A stretch of 42,407 nt of DNA, taken from the NCBI GenBank assembly GCA_038817485.1, contig JAWAZL010000012.1, positions 1 to 42,407 on the forward strand, in the 5' to 3' direction. The first letter of the stretch is position 1. The number at the start of each line of letters is the position of its first letter. Source of the stretch: Nitrososphaerota archaeon (lineage in GTDB: Archaea > Thermoproteota > Nitrososphaeria_A > Caldarchaeales > JAVZCJ01). Below the pieces are notes generated by a model. That model saw only the letters and a program-made list of their open reading frames with translations. It was not told where the DNA came from and did no database searches. Made by a program: the position numbers and the translations under genes. Below are positions 1-8,406 of the stretch, piece after piece.

Positions 1-105
1 AAAATATGCAGAGATTGTGGAGCTAGAAACGCTCCTACAGCTGAAAGATGTAGAAAATGCAGAAGTAAAAATCTTAGATGGAAAAGGAGAGAAATAAAGC
101 GTTAA
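1..105 (+). CDS. rpl40e: Large-subunit ribosomal protein eL40 (L40e), 3' end
   Basis: The window opens inside this gene; the last 34 codons and a TAA stop are present. The visible peptide has two CxxC knuckles (CRDCG and CRKC) separated by about ten residues, followed by a basic tail ending WKRREIKR. This is the zinc-ribbon layout of archaeal L40e, a very small protein of the 50S subunit. Because the archaeal protein is only about 50 residues long, most of it is here. The start lies outside the window, so the promoter and upstream partner are unknown. The identification rests on the cysteine spacing and the basic C-terminus and is fairly safe. Confidence 0.85.
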   Translation, partial: KICRDCGARNAPTAERCRKCRSKNLRWKRREIKR

Positions 106-167
106 ATAAAGTTATTATTTTTATTTAATTTAAAAATTTTTATTCTTAAATATTGAATATTTTTATT

Positions 168-241
168 GGGCCGATGGTCTAGCCTGGTATGACGCCGCTC
201 TCACACAGCGGAGGCCGCTGGTTCGAATCCGGCTCGGCCCA
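168..241 (+). tRNA. tRNA-Val (anticodon CAC)
   Basis: A cloverleaf can be folded by eye. The 7-bp acceptor stem pairs GGGCCGA with TCGGCCC. The D arm is short. The anticodon stem CCGCT/AGCGG closes the loop CTCACAC, giving anticodon CAC, which reads GUG (valine). The T arm is GCTGG-TTCGAAT-CCGGC, and the discriminator base is A. CCA is not encoded, as is common in archaea. No intron is seen. The gene is markedly G+C-rich against its A+T-rich surroundings, as expected for a structural RNA in a thermophile or a low-GC genome. It lies 62 bases after rpl40e on the same strand. Confidence 0.95.
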
Positions 242-338
242 TCTATTTTTTAAGTGAATCCTTAAATATGAGAGCATTTGCTACCTTTTATTGATAATTA
301 TGAAGCGGAACATATCTATATTCTTCTGGTGGAATAAC

Positions 339-1251
339 ATGAAAAGTTGACGGATAACATTAACCCTTTTTTTAATTTTAATGTGTAATGCAAGAGCTAT
401 AAATTCTTCGAGTAATCCTACGAATGTTAGGGTTGGAGTATGGCTTGTAATATATTGAAAAAATTGATTTGGCTGCCAGCAGTTATCGATTAGACTTTTA
501 TCTATGGTTTAGGTTTAATTCTTCTGAGATAAGCTTAGATGATGTAAAAGAGTTTGAATTTGTTAACGGATATTCCACAAAATATGAGATATACTCAAGT
601 AAAGAGCATGGTTATCTAGAATATCGCGTTAGAGGTGACTTCATAAAAACTTTTGACTTCTCGCGATATCCATTTGAAACACATAAACTTACTATAGAAT
701 TGGAGCATAAGAAACTTAATGCTTCCTACTTATCCTTTGAAATAGACCAAACGTCGAATGTTGATGAAACTGTTAACATAGCAGGATGGGAGATTGGAGA
801 TTTTGAAGCAAGTGCAACAGAGCATTCATACGGTAATGAGATATATTCTAGATTTATTTTTAGCATTACATTAAAGCGTCCTTTCATCTCATCATTTATC
901 AAAAGTGTTTTGCCCATTGCTGTTATAACTACTATATCTTTACTTGCTTTCGTTATATCACCCAAAACTTTGCTCAAAGAATAAGCTTGGGTGTCACAAC
1001 CCTTATGTCCGCAACGGCTTTCCATTTGGCATTACTTAGTGGTATACCTCCTATTGGTTATCTAACTTTAGCTGACAGAATAATGCTCATCATATATGCA
1101 ATTTTCCTTTACAATCTTTCAGTATCTGTTTATATCATGAAGCTTGTAGATGCAAAAAAAGACAGAAGGAGCACAAATATTTAACAAGAGGGCATTGAAA
1201 ATACTGCCAATAATAATCATGGTCTTAATAATAGCTCAATTGGTCTTTTAA
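339..1251 (+). pseudogene. Decayed pentameric ligand-gated ion channel (Cys-loop receptor superfamily)
   Basis: Joining three reading-frame segments gives the layout of a prokaryotic pLGIC: a hydrophobic leader (RITLTLFLIL...), then VRVGVWLV, SYRLDFYLWFRF, the conserved FDFSRYPFETHKL strand, M1 (FIKSVLPIAVITTISLLAF), M2 (QRISLGVTTLMSATAFHLAL), M3 and an M4-like helix ending LIIAQLVF. The gene is broken: a TGA stop at 348-350, four codons into the leader, and frame changes near 450, near 970 (between M1 and M2) and near 1175 (before M4). The frame pattern is 0, 1, 0, 1, so no long product can be made. Stretches of the extracellular domain look richer in G+C than neighbouring genes, which would fit transfer. 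Such channels are known in many bacteria and only a few archaea. The family call is strong, and decay is more likely than sequencing error because there are four separate lesions. Confidence 0.85.
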
Positions 1252-1463
1252 ATTATATAGTGCATAATTATTAAATAATTAAGGCTTTTCAATTTCTTTC
1301 TCCTTTTTATACTTTGATAATGATTATTAAACATTCTTGCAACGATAATTTCATAGAAAATAAAAAAGAGTCGCTTTAACTTCTTATTCTTTAATAATTT
1401 TTTATAAAAAATATTAAAATTAGAGATATTTATAATTAGGTATAGTTAACGAGGTTTTTAAAA

Positions 1464-2405
1464 ATGAGTATATTAATTACTGGAGGTACAGGTACTATAG
1501 GAGTTGATACTGTTTTAAAATTTGCTAAAGAAGGTTTTAATGTAATCATATATAGTAGAAAAAGAAGAGATCTTAAAATTTTTGAAGAAATTAAAGATAG
1601 AATAGTGATGGTAGAAGGAGATATTAATGATTTATCTAAACTTATATTAACAATTAAACAATATGATGTAGATGGAATAATTCATCTTGCAGCAATAATA
1701 TTTGAAAGTGTATGTAGACAAAATTTAATTGAATGTTTTAGAACAAATGTTATAGGAACATTGAATGTTCTAGAAGCTGCTAGAAATCAAAATTTAAAAA
1801 AAGTAATTTATGCAAGTTCTAGAGCTGTTTTTGGAGAAAGAAAAGGATTAGAACCTATTAAAGAAGATGATCCAATTAATCCATCAGGTTTTTATGGTTA
1901 TACTAAAGCAATATCTGAAACTTTAATGGAAGCTTATTATAAAATCTATAATATAAACTCTATTATAATAAGAACTGCATGGGTTTATGGAATAGGTCAA
2001 ACTGAACTTTTTCATCCAATTACACGTTATCTTAGAGCAATAGCAAAAGGAGAAGAAATAAAAGAAGAATCTGGAGCAGATTTTTTTGCTAATTTTTCAT
2101 ACTCTAAGGACGTTGCTAATGGTATTTACTTACTTTACACTGCAAAGAAATTAAAGCATAGAGTATATCATATTGGAAGTGGTAAAAATTATACTATACG
2201 CGAAGTTGTAAATGCAATTAAAGAAGTTATACCTGAAGCAAAAATTTCAATAGGTCCAGGTTTAGGAGACTATATAAAAGAACATCCGCTTAGGGGTCCT
2301 TTAGATATAACACGTATAAAAGAAGAATTAAACTTTAAACCTTATGAATTAAAAGAAGCTATAAAAGAATATTATACTTTAATTAAAAAATTTGAATATA
2401 CTTAA
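1464..2405 (+). CDS. NAD-dependent epimerase/dehydratase (extended SDR family)
   Basis: At 313 residues this is a full-length extended short-chain dehydrogenase of the UDP-glucose 4-epimerase type. The N-terminal Rossmann motif GGTGTIG (residues 7-13) binds NAD. HLAA follows near residue 74, and the catalytic pair appears as SSR...YGYTK, with the Y-x3-K near residues 145-149. The C-terminal half is the usual substrate domain. Substrate cannot be told from sequence alone; nucleotide sugars are typical, but aldonate or other sugar dehydrogenation is possible. The ATG is preceded by ACGAGG and a TATA-like ATTTATAAT about 40 bases upstream. It converges on the hypA/hypB pair with a short A/T-rich gap between. 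Confidence 0.85.
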   Translation: MSILITGGTGTIGVDTVLKFAKEGFNVIIYSRKRRDLKIFEEIKDRIVMVEGDINDLSKLILTIKQYDVDGIIHLAAIIFESVCRQNLIECFRTNVIGTLNVLEAARNQNLKKVIYASSRAVFGERKGLEPIKEDDPINPSGFYGYTKAISETLMEAYYKIYNINSIIIRTAWVYGIGQTELFHPITRYLRAIAKGEEIKEESGADFFANFSYSKDVANGIYLLYTAKKLKHRVYHIGSGKNYTIREVVNAIKEVIPEAKISIGPGLGDYIKEHPLRGPLDITRIKEELNFKPYELKEAIKEYYTLIKKFEYT

Positions 2406-2447
2406 TTAAAAATTTTCTTACTTTAGAAAATAAAAATAAAAACATTT

Positions 2448-3185
2448 TTATAATTTTTCTAATATTTTTTCTAACTTTTTTGAAAAATTTGTTTTAAGAA
2501 GCTTTAAAGGATTTGATAAATTTTTCTCTATTTTATAATCAAATGGTATATATCCTAAATATTTTACTTTATATTTTTTCGCTAATGTTACAACACTCTT
2601 TTCTTTTCCTTTTTTCATGTTTTCTATTATTCCCAATATTTTTACATTTGAAATTTTTAGCATTTCTATAACTTTTTTAAAAGTTTCTATAGCAAGCTTA
2701 GATGGAGTTGTTATAATTAGCACTTCACAATTTTTAACAAGTTTAATAATATCTAATACTTCATCACCAATTCCAGGAGGCATATCAATAAATAAATAAT
2801 CAAGAGAATTCCATTTAACTATTGTAAATATTTCTATTATCGTATCTGTTATTTCTTTCCCTCTTAATGGTAATGGTTTTTCTTTAGAATAATACACAAT
2901 AGACATGAATTTTATTCCATGTGCTATTGGAGGAATAACTCCTTTATTTTCAATTGGTTTTCCATTAAAAAAGCCAAGTATTGTATGACATGATGGATTT
3001 TGAATATCTAAATCTAATAATCCAACATTTTTCCCATTTTTAGAAAGGATTAAACTTGATATTGTTGCAATTAAAGATTTTCCAACTCCACCTTTTCCAC
3101 TTAATACAACTATTATTCTATTTATTTTTTCTAAACGTTTATTTATAATTGATATTCTTGGATCATTATCATTTTCTCTACTCAT
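2448..3185 (-). CDS. MinD/Mrp-type P-loop ATPase, probable ATPase-type HypB nickel-insertion partner
   Basis: The 245-residue protein has the deviant Walker A motif SGKGGVGKS (residues 29-37) with its signature lysine, followed by LLDLDIQNP (switch I) and the IDMPPGIGDE segment (Walker B/switch II). That places it in the SIMIBI ParA/MinD/Mrp class. It starts 19 bases after the stop of hypA, in the same transcript. In Thermococcales an ATPase of this class (HypB-AT) binds HypA and drives nickel acquisition for NiFe hydrogenase in place of the GTPase HypB. The hypA linkage makes that role the best inference. Alternatives are Mrp/NBP35-like iron-sulfur carriers, but no C-terminal CxxC scaffold motif is seen, which argues against them. 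Confidence 0.8.
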   Translation of the reverse strand: MSRENDNDPRISIINKRLEKINRIIVVLSGKGGVGKSLIATISSLILSKNGKNVGLLDLDIQNPSCHTILGFFNGKPIENKGVIPPIAHGIKFMSIVYYSKEKPLPLRGKEITDTIIEIFTIVKWNSLDYLFIDMPPGIGDEVLDIIKLVKNCEVLIITTPSKLAIETFKKVIEMLKISNVKILGIIENMKKGKEKSVVTLAKKYKVKYLGYIPFDYKIEKNLSNPLKLLKTNFSKKLEKILEKL

Positions 3186-3204
3186 ATCATTTTCCTCATT
3201 AAAA

Positions 3205-3603
3205 TCATTTTATTTTTTCAATCCATACATCTTTTCCCTTAATTATTTCAAAATCCATGCTATTACATTTTGGGCAATTAATAAATGAGTGAATTATTTC
3301 TGGAATAAAATGTATTGCCTCAATATTTTGCTCTTCAATCTTTCTTTTTGCTTCTTTATAACTCCATTCATATTCACAAACTCTGCACTTCAATATTGCT
3401 TCTTCAATACTTATATTAAAAATAGCCCCTTCTAAAAGAGTATTTTCAGATAAAGTTTTTAAAGCAAGAGAAAGTATTTCTATATCTATTTGTCTTAGCT
3501 CACCTATTTTAATTTCTACTTCTAATATTTTTCTAATATTCATTTCATTAGCTTTTTCTATTATATAAGATATAATAGATTCGGCTAAAGCCCATTCATG
3601 CAT
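3205..3603 (-). CDS. hypA: Hydrogenase nickel incorporation protein HypA
   Basis: The protein begins MHEWALAES: the invariant Met1-His2-Glu3 start supplies the nickel ligands. Two cysteine pairs, C73/C76 (CRVC) and C110/C113 (CPKC), form the structural zinc site. The segment between them, about 33 residues, is longer than in bacterial HypA, as in archaeal orthologues. Total length is 132 residues. HypA delivers Ni(II) to the large subunit of NiFe hydrogenases. It is the first gene of a two-gene unit with the MinD-like ATPase downstream. No hydrogenase subunit or other hyp gene lies in the window, so the client enzyme must be elsewhere. Confidence 0.93.
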   Translation of the reverse strand: MHEWALAESIISYIIEKANEMNIRKILEVEIKIGELRQIDIEILSLALKTLSENTLLEGAIFNISIEEAILKCRVCEYEWSYKEAKRKIEEQNIEAIHFIPEIIHSFINCPKCNSMDFEIIKGKDVWIEKIK

Positions 3604-3740
3604 ACTTATTCACTCTTTTTTATGCATTTAAGAAGATATTAAATAATAAATTTAATGTTTATAAAAGATATTTCTCATAAATATTGTTTCCATTTTTTAA
3701 ATAAGTAAAATTAAAAATTATGGGAAAGCTTCGAGATTTT

Positions 3741-5267
3741 TTATTCTATTCCTATCTTTAAAAGCTTTTCACAATATTCTCTAGAACTACTATAAGCTTC
3801 TTTGAAAATTTTAAAAATTTCTTTGTATATTTTAACATTTTCCAATATTGGTTCATGCTCTTCTTCATCTTTTACTAATTCTTTTGTAGCTTCCTCCATA
3901 CTCTTATATTCTCCTATTGCTATTCCTGCTAATATTGCTGCGCCTAAAGCTGATGCTTCTTCAACATTAGTTTTAACAACTTTTTTCTCAAAAATATCGC
4001 TTATAATTTGTCTCCATAGATATGATTTTGCTCCACCTCCACCTATTTTAATTAAATCTATTTTAGTATATTCTTCTAAAGCATCAGCTATCCATTTCAT
4101 TGTAAAAGATACTCCTTCAATTATTGATCTTATAATATGTCCTTTTTTATGTCCAAGACTTAAACCAAATAGCATTCCTCTAACATAAGGGTCTCTTATT
4201 GGAAACCTTTCTCCAGACATAAAAGGTAAAAACATAAGGCCATTACATCCTGCTGGAATTTTTTCAGCTTGTTCATCTAAGATTTTATAAACATCTATTC
4301 CTAATTCTATAGCTTTTTCTTTCTCTTTTTCAGCAAAATTATCTTTATACCATTTTAAAATAATTCCACAATTGTTTACTGCTCCACCACATAACCAATG
4401 TTTTGAAGCAACATAGTAACAGAAAAACCTCATTTTTTCATTATCCCACATTGGATGTTTTGATACAATTCTAACAGCTCCACTTGAACCTAAATTTATT
4501 GCACAAATACCATTTTTTACAGCACCAAGTCCAACATTAGATAATGCACCATCAGATGCTCCTAGAGCTACAGGTATTCCTTCTTCTAAACCCAATTGTG
4601 TTGCAACATTAGCTGGAAGCTTCTCAAAAACTTTATCACCTTCAATTAAAATTGGAAGATTATCTTCTGTAATTCCAATAGTTTCTAAAATTTTTTCATC
4701 CCATTTTATAGAAGTGATATTAAGCAATTGAGAACCAGATGCAATAGAAGGATTTGTATAATGATTTCCAAATAGTCTAAAGATTACATAATCTTGTGCT
4801 GATAAAAATTTTTTACATTTAGAAAAAATATTTGGCAAATTTTCTTTAATCCAAAGTATTTTTGGAGCTACATAAACAAAAAGTGGTGGACAACCTGTTC
4901 TTTTATAAATTTCTTTTGCTCCTAAAATTTCTTCAAGTTTTTTTGCTTGTTCTCCAGCTCTAACATCAGCCCATGGAATAAGATTGGTTAAAGGCTTTCC
5001 ATTTTTATCAAGACAACATAAGCCATGCATTTGTCCACAGAAACCAATTGCTTTTACATGCTTTTTCACATTTTTTTCAAGAGTATTTATTGCTTTTATT
5101 GTGGCATTGTAAAGTTCTTCTGGATTCTGCTCAGCCCAATTTGGTTTAGGATGATAAATATTTATTTCAATTTTTGATTGCCCAACTATTTTTCCTTCAG
5201 TATTAAATGCGAATGCTCTAATTGCAGTTGTTCCAATATCTATTCCAAGCAGAATATCTTTATTCAA
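3741..5267 (-). CDS. xylB: Xylulokinase-like FGGY carbohydrate kinase
   Basis: The 508-residue protein has both FGGY domains. The phosphate-binding loop GIDIGTTAIRAF lies at residues 8-19, CGQMHGL near 77 and PWADVRA near 97. GASDGALSNVGLGA, carrying the putative catalytic Asp, is near 240. The ATP-site motifs GGGGAKSYLWRQI and ASALGAAILAG are in the C-terminal half. GQMHGL is characteristic of xylulokinases, which phosphorylate D-xylulose with ATP. Other FGGY substrates remain possible. Translation most likely begins at TTG (5267), seven bases after GGAGATG. A TATA-like AATTTAAATA lies about 65 bases upstream. It follows a DHDPS-family gene and a truncated sugar permease on the same strand, suggesting a sugar-uptake and catabolism cluster. 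Confidence 0.85.
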   Translation of the reverse strand: MNKDILLGIDIGTTAIRAFAFNTEGKIVGQSKIEINIYHPKPNWAEQNPEELYNATIKAINTLEKNVKKHVKAIGFCGQMHGLCCLDKNGKPLTNLIPWADVRAGEQAKKLEEILGAKEIYKRTGCPPLFVYVAPKILWIKENLPNIFSKCKKFLSAQDYVIFRLFGNHYTNPSIASGSQLLNITSIKWDEKILETIGITEDNLPILIEGDKVFEKLPANVATQLGLEEGIPVALGASDGALSNVGLGAVKNGICAINLGSSGAVRIVSKHPMWDNEKMRFFCYYVASKHWLCGGAVNNCGIILKWYKDNFAEKEKEKAIELGIDVYKILDEQAEKIPAGCNGLMFLPFMSGERFPIRDPYVRGMLFGLSLGHKKGHIIRSIIEGVSFTMKWIADALEEYTKIDLIKIGGGGAKSYLWRQIISDIFEKKVVKTNVEEASALGAAILAGIAIGEYKSMEEATKELVKDEEEHEPILENVKIYKEIFKIFKEAYSSSREYCEKLLKIGIE

Positions 5268-5402
5268 TTTTTTTACATCTCCAATATATTATTTTCATTC
5301 ATTTTAAAATATTTTTTAAAGCTCAATGAAGTATTTAAATTGAATAAAAATATAGAAGTATTAAATTATGATAAATATTTAAAATTATATTGTAAATTTT
5401 TT

Positions 5403-6305
5403 TTATTTTAAATATGGACTATATTTATTTAGTATTTCTTTTAATTCATTTATTTCATTTTCTTTTAATGGTTTTAATGGAGGACGTGGTATACCACCTG
5501 CTAATCCAAGTATATCCAAAGAAGCTTTTATAACACTTATCCAACCATATTTCTTTCTAAATTCATAAATTGGTTTAATTATTTCTTCTATTTCATGAAC
5601 TTTTTTCCAATCTTTATTAATTGCTGCTTCATAAAGTTCTAATGGTAATTTAGGTATAATACTAGCAATACCACATGTAAATCCTTTTATTCCAAGTTCA
5701 AAATAATAACGAATGGTATTCGTTCCATAATCAATTCCAGAAATCCACGCTACTTCTTTATCTATAATATGCATTAATGATGCAAGATTGTCTAAATTTT
5801 TCTCTTCATATTTAATAGATATAACATTTTCTAATTCTATTATTTTTCTAAAAGTTGAAAGATTGCATTGAAGTATACTTCCAGTAGCAAAAATTTGAAT
5901 AGGAAGATCTATCGAATTAATAATTTTTTTATAATATTCATATATTCCATCTTCAGTTATTGGACCAATAGGCGGGAAAATAAGTAAAGTATCTACTCCT
6001 ATATCTTGAGCATATTTACTTATTTCTAAAGCTGATTTTATACCTGGAGGAATACCTACAATTAAAAACATATTCCCTTTTTCTTCATTAGCAATTTCTA
6101 ATAATTTTTTATGTTCATTAATAGATAAAGACCATATTTCTCCTGTTCCTCCACATATTGTTATAATTTTTATGTTATTATCTTTTAAGAAAGATATATT
6201 CCTCCTAAATCCTTCTTCATTAATTTTCATAAAATCATTTTTATCAAATGGGGTAGTAAGATATGCATGAACTCCTTCTAATCTTTTAATCATTTCCTTC
6301 ATCAT
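5403..6305 (-). CDS. DHDPS/NAL-family aldolase or dehydratase
   Basis: At 300 residues this is a full (beta/alpha)8 class I aldolase-family enzyme. The Schiff-base lysine is K165 in VISIKYEEK, and GGTGEIWSL (residues 52-60) matches the phosphate/carboxylate loop. That loop is closest to the GGTGE-F-FSL of 5-dehydro-4-deoxyglucarate dehydratases; most dihydrodipicolinate synthases have GTTGE. The usual catalytic tyrosine (motif YN-x-P) is replaced by phenylalanine: QIFATGS, F139. The context (xylulokinase downstream, sugar permease upstream) favours a sugar-acid substrate over lysine synthesis. Two adjacent ATGs and a third at codon 5 make the exact start uncertain. Confidence 0.8.
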   Translation of the reverse strand: MMKEMIKRLEGVHAYLTTPFDKNDFMKINEEGFRRNISFLKDNNIKIITICGGTGEIWSLSINEHKKLLEIANEEKGNMFLIVGIPPGIKSALEISKYAQDIGVDTLLIFPPIGPITEDGIYEYYKKIINSIDLPIQIFATGSILQCNLSTFRKIIELENVISIKYEEKNLDNLASLMHIIDKEVAWISGIDYGTNTIRYYFELGIKGFTCGIASIIPKLPLELYEAAINKDWKKVHEIEEIIKPIYEFRKKYGWISVIKASLDILGLAGGIPRPPLKPLKENEINELKEILNKYSPYLK

Positions 6306-6359
6306 TATTTTAAAAAAATTAAGTGATTATTAAAAATTTACAGGAGGAATTAATTAAAA

Positions 6360-6977
6360 TTATCTTTTTAATGCTCCTTTTACTAAACCTATTATTATAT
6401 ATTTCTGAAGAACCATATAAAGTATTACTGGAACTAATCCAGTAAAAACTGCTACTGCTGATAAACCAACAGGATCTACTATTTCTCCTCCCCATAGAAA
6501 GAAATTCATTTCAAGAGGTAATGTATAAAGTTCAGTACTACTTAATAATACTAATGCAAATAATAAATCATTCCAAGAAAGAGTAAATGCAAATACAAAT
6601 GATGTTACAAGTCCAGGAGCTGATAATGGCAAAGTAATTCTTAAGAAGGACATAAATCTTGTGCATCCATCTATAAGTGCTGATTCTTCCAATTCTATAG
6701 GAATTTCACTAAAATAGCTTCTTAACATTAATGTTGAATATGGAAGCGTATATGCAAGGTGTACAAATATTAATCCTTGTAAAGTATTTAATAAACCAAT
6801 TTGTTTTAAAATAACCATTAATGGTATTGCTAGCATAAATGTAGGGAATATATAAGCAAATAAAATGTAATATGTAACAATTTGTTTACCTTTATAATAA
6901 AATCTAGCTAAATTATATCCTGCTAACATTCCAATAGTAGTACTAACAATAGCAGTGATTATAGCAACAAGAAATAG
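6360..6977 (-). pseudogene. Truncated sugar ABC transporter permease (MalG type)
   Basis: From codon GGA-ATG at 6929 downstream the sequence reads as the C-terminal two thirds of a MalG/UgpE-type inner-membrane permease. It includes the EAA loop EESALIDGCTRFMSFLRITLPL, where the E..A...DG core contacts the ATPase, and the last membrane spans. Homology continues upstream of that ATG for 16 more codons (LFLVAIITAIVSTTIG) to 6977, where a stop precedes it in frame and dehydrogenase sequence takes over. The first membrane span and periplasmic loop are missing, and the full family length is about 270-280 residues. No binding protein, MalF partner or ATPase of this class is present. A 189-residue product from the ATG is possible but unlikely to transport. 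Confidence 0.8.
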
Positions 6978-7524
6978 TTAATAAAGGATCAACAATAGCA
7001 ATTTTTGGAATGATATTTACACTTCCAATAAGCATTTTTCTTTTTCTTTCAGTATCAGTAATCACTGTAAATTTTGTAACTTCACTTCCTGTTCCAGCAG
7101 TTGTAGGAACAGCTATTAATGGAGCTTGTGGTTTAGGAATTTTTTCTAATCCTTCATAATCTCTTAAAGAACCGCCATTAGTAGCAAGTAAAGCTATTCC
7201 CTTAGCAGTATCTAATATGCTCCCGCCACCAATTGCAATTATTAATTCACAATTTTTTTCTTCATATATTTTTAATCCATTATATACAAAATCCATTTCA
7301 GGTTCTTTAGGAATTTCATTAAAAATTTCTATGTTTATATTCATTTTTTTAATAGATTCTATTATTTCTTTTACATAATTTGTTTCGATAACTTTTTTTC
7401 CAGTAACTAATAAAATATTTTTTGAATTCATTTCCTTAATTACTTCGATTATTTTTTTATAGCATCCTATTCCATATATGATTCTTTGTGGAATTCTAAA
7501 TTCAAAATTCTTTATAGGCAACAT
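6943..7524 (-). pseudogene. Iron-containing alcohol dehydrogenase, N-terminal half only
   Basis: The first about 185 residues are a normal group III Fe-alcohol dehydrogenase N-terminal domain: RIIYGIG near residue 14, the NAD(P) motif GGGSILD at 99-105, PTTAGTGSEVT at 140-150 and IVDPLLT at 177-183. Intact family members are about 380 residues long. Here homology ends at about 6970 and the frame runs a further nine codons through antisense-unrelated permease DNA (CCYNHCYC) before TAG. The whole C-terminal helical domain, with the metal-binding Asp and His residues, is lost, so it cannot be an active enzyme. A TATA-like ACTTATAAG lies upstream, so it may still be transcribed into the sugar gene block. 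Confidence 0.85.
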
Positions 7525-7628
7525 TTTAAGAAAAATATTGAAGAAAAATCTTATAAGTTTTTAATATAAGGATTTTGATAATTAATTAAAAAATACTTAT
7601 ATTTTAATCGAGATAAATTATTTGAAAA

Positions 7629-8384
7629 ATGATAAAGAAAAAGTTAGGGTCTACAAATTTAGAAGTTTCAATCATAGGATTCGGTGGAATACCTATATCA
7701 TATTTATCATTAAATGAAGCTATAGAAGTCGTTAAATATGCATTTAATAAAGGAATAAATTTTTTCGACACTGCAAGAGCATATGGGGATAGTGAAGAAA
7801 AAATAGGAATAGCATTAAAAGATGTTAGAGAAAAATGTATTATAGCTACAAAAACTCATCATAAAACAAAAGAAGAAGCTGCAAAGAAAGGATTAGAAAT
7901 AAGTTTATCAAAATTAAAAACGGATAGAATAGATTTAGTTCAATTGCATGGAATAGATGATGAAAATACTCTTAAAAAAGCTATTTCTAAAAATGGTTCT
8001 TTAGCAGCTTTAAAAGAAGCTAAAAGGAAAGGAATAATAGATTTTATAGGAATATCAAGTCATAATCCAGAAATACTTTGCAAAGCATTAAAAACAAACG
8101 AATTTGATACGGTAATGGTTCCATTTAATTTAATTAATAGAGACGCTAAGAGAATATTCCCTTTAATAAAAGAAATGAATATAGGATTAATTGTAATGAA
8201 GCCTTTTGGAGGGCCTTTAAATGAAAGAAGTTTAGAAATGAGAAAGATATTAAACGGTGATTTATATTCCTCTGCTAAAAAAGCATTATCATTTATTTTA
8301 AAATATGAAGAAGTTTCTACAATCATTCCCGGATTTTCATCTAAAGAAGAAGTAGATGCAGCTATAAAAACGGTTTATTTTTAA
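7629..8384 (+). CDS. Aldo/keto reductase family protein
   Basis: The protein starts MIKKKLGSTNLEVSIIGFGG, the standard AKR opening. The catalytic set is present: D47 and Y52 in FFDTARAYGDSEEKIG, K75 in ATKTHHK, and the active-site histidine in LVQLHG near residue 107. NADPH contacts appear late in the barrel (MKPFGG, IIPGFSS). At 251 residues it ends soon after the last strand and lacks the C-terminal extension of longer members, some of which carry ferredoxin domains; this may be natural. It is divergent from the broken alcohol dehydrogenase, with separate TATA-like boxes in the shared 104-base gap (ACTTATATTTTA on this side). The substrate is unknown. Confidence 0.88.
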   Translation: MIKKKLGSTNLEVSIIGFGGIPISYLSLNEAIEVVKYAFNKGINFFDTARAYGDSEEKIGIALKDVREKCIIATKTHHKTKEEAAKKGLEISLSKLKTDRIDLVQLHGIDDENTLKKAISKNGSLAALKEAKRKGIIDFIGISSHNPEILCKALKTNEFDTVMVPFNLINRDAKRIFPLIKEMNIGLIVMKPFGGPLNERSLEMRKILNGDLYSSAKKALSFILKYEEVSTIIPGFSSKEEVDAAIKTVYF

Positions 8385-8406
8385 ATCTAGAATAAAAAAT
8401 TAATTA

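Noticed and set aside
940-1000. Programmed frameshift between channel segments M1 and M2
   Set aside because: There is no slippery heptamer, and at least three other lesions occur in the same gene, so decay explains it better.
2448-3185. Mrp/NBP35 Fe-S carrier
   Set aside because: No C-terminal CxxC scaffold motif is visible and the gene is paired with hypA.
3741-5267. Glycerol kinase instead of xylulokinase
   Set aside because: The GQMHGL motif and C-terminal features favour the xylulokinase branch; the glycerol kinase signature around the first domain is not present.
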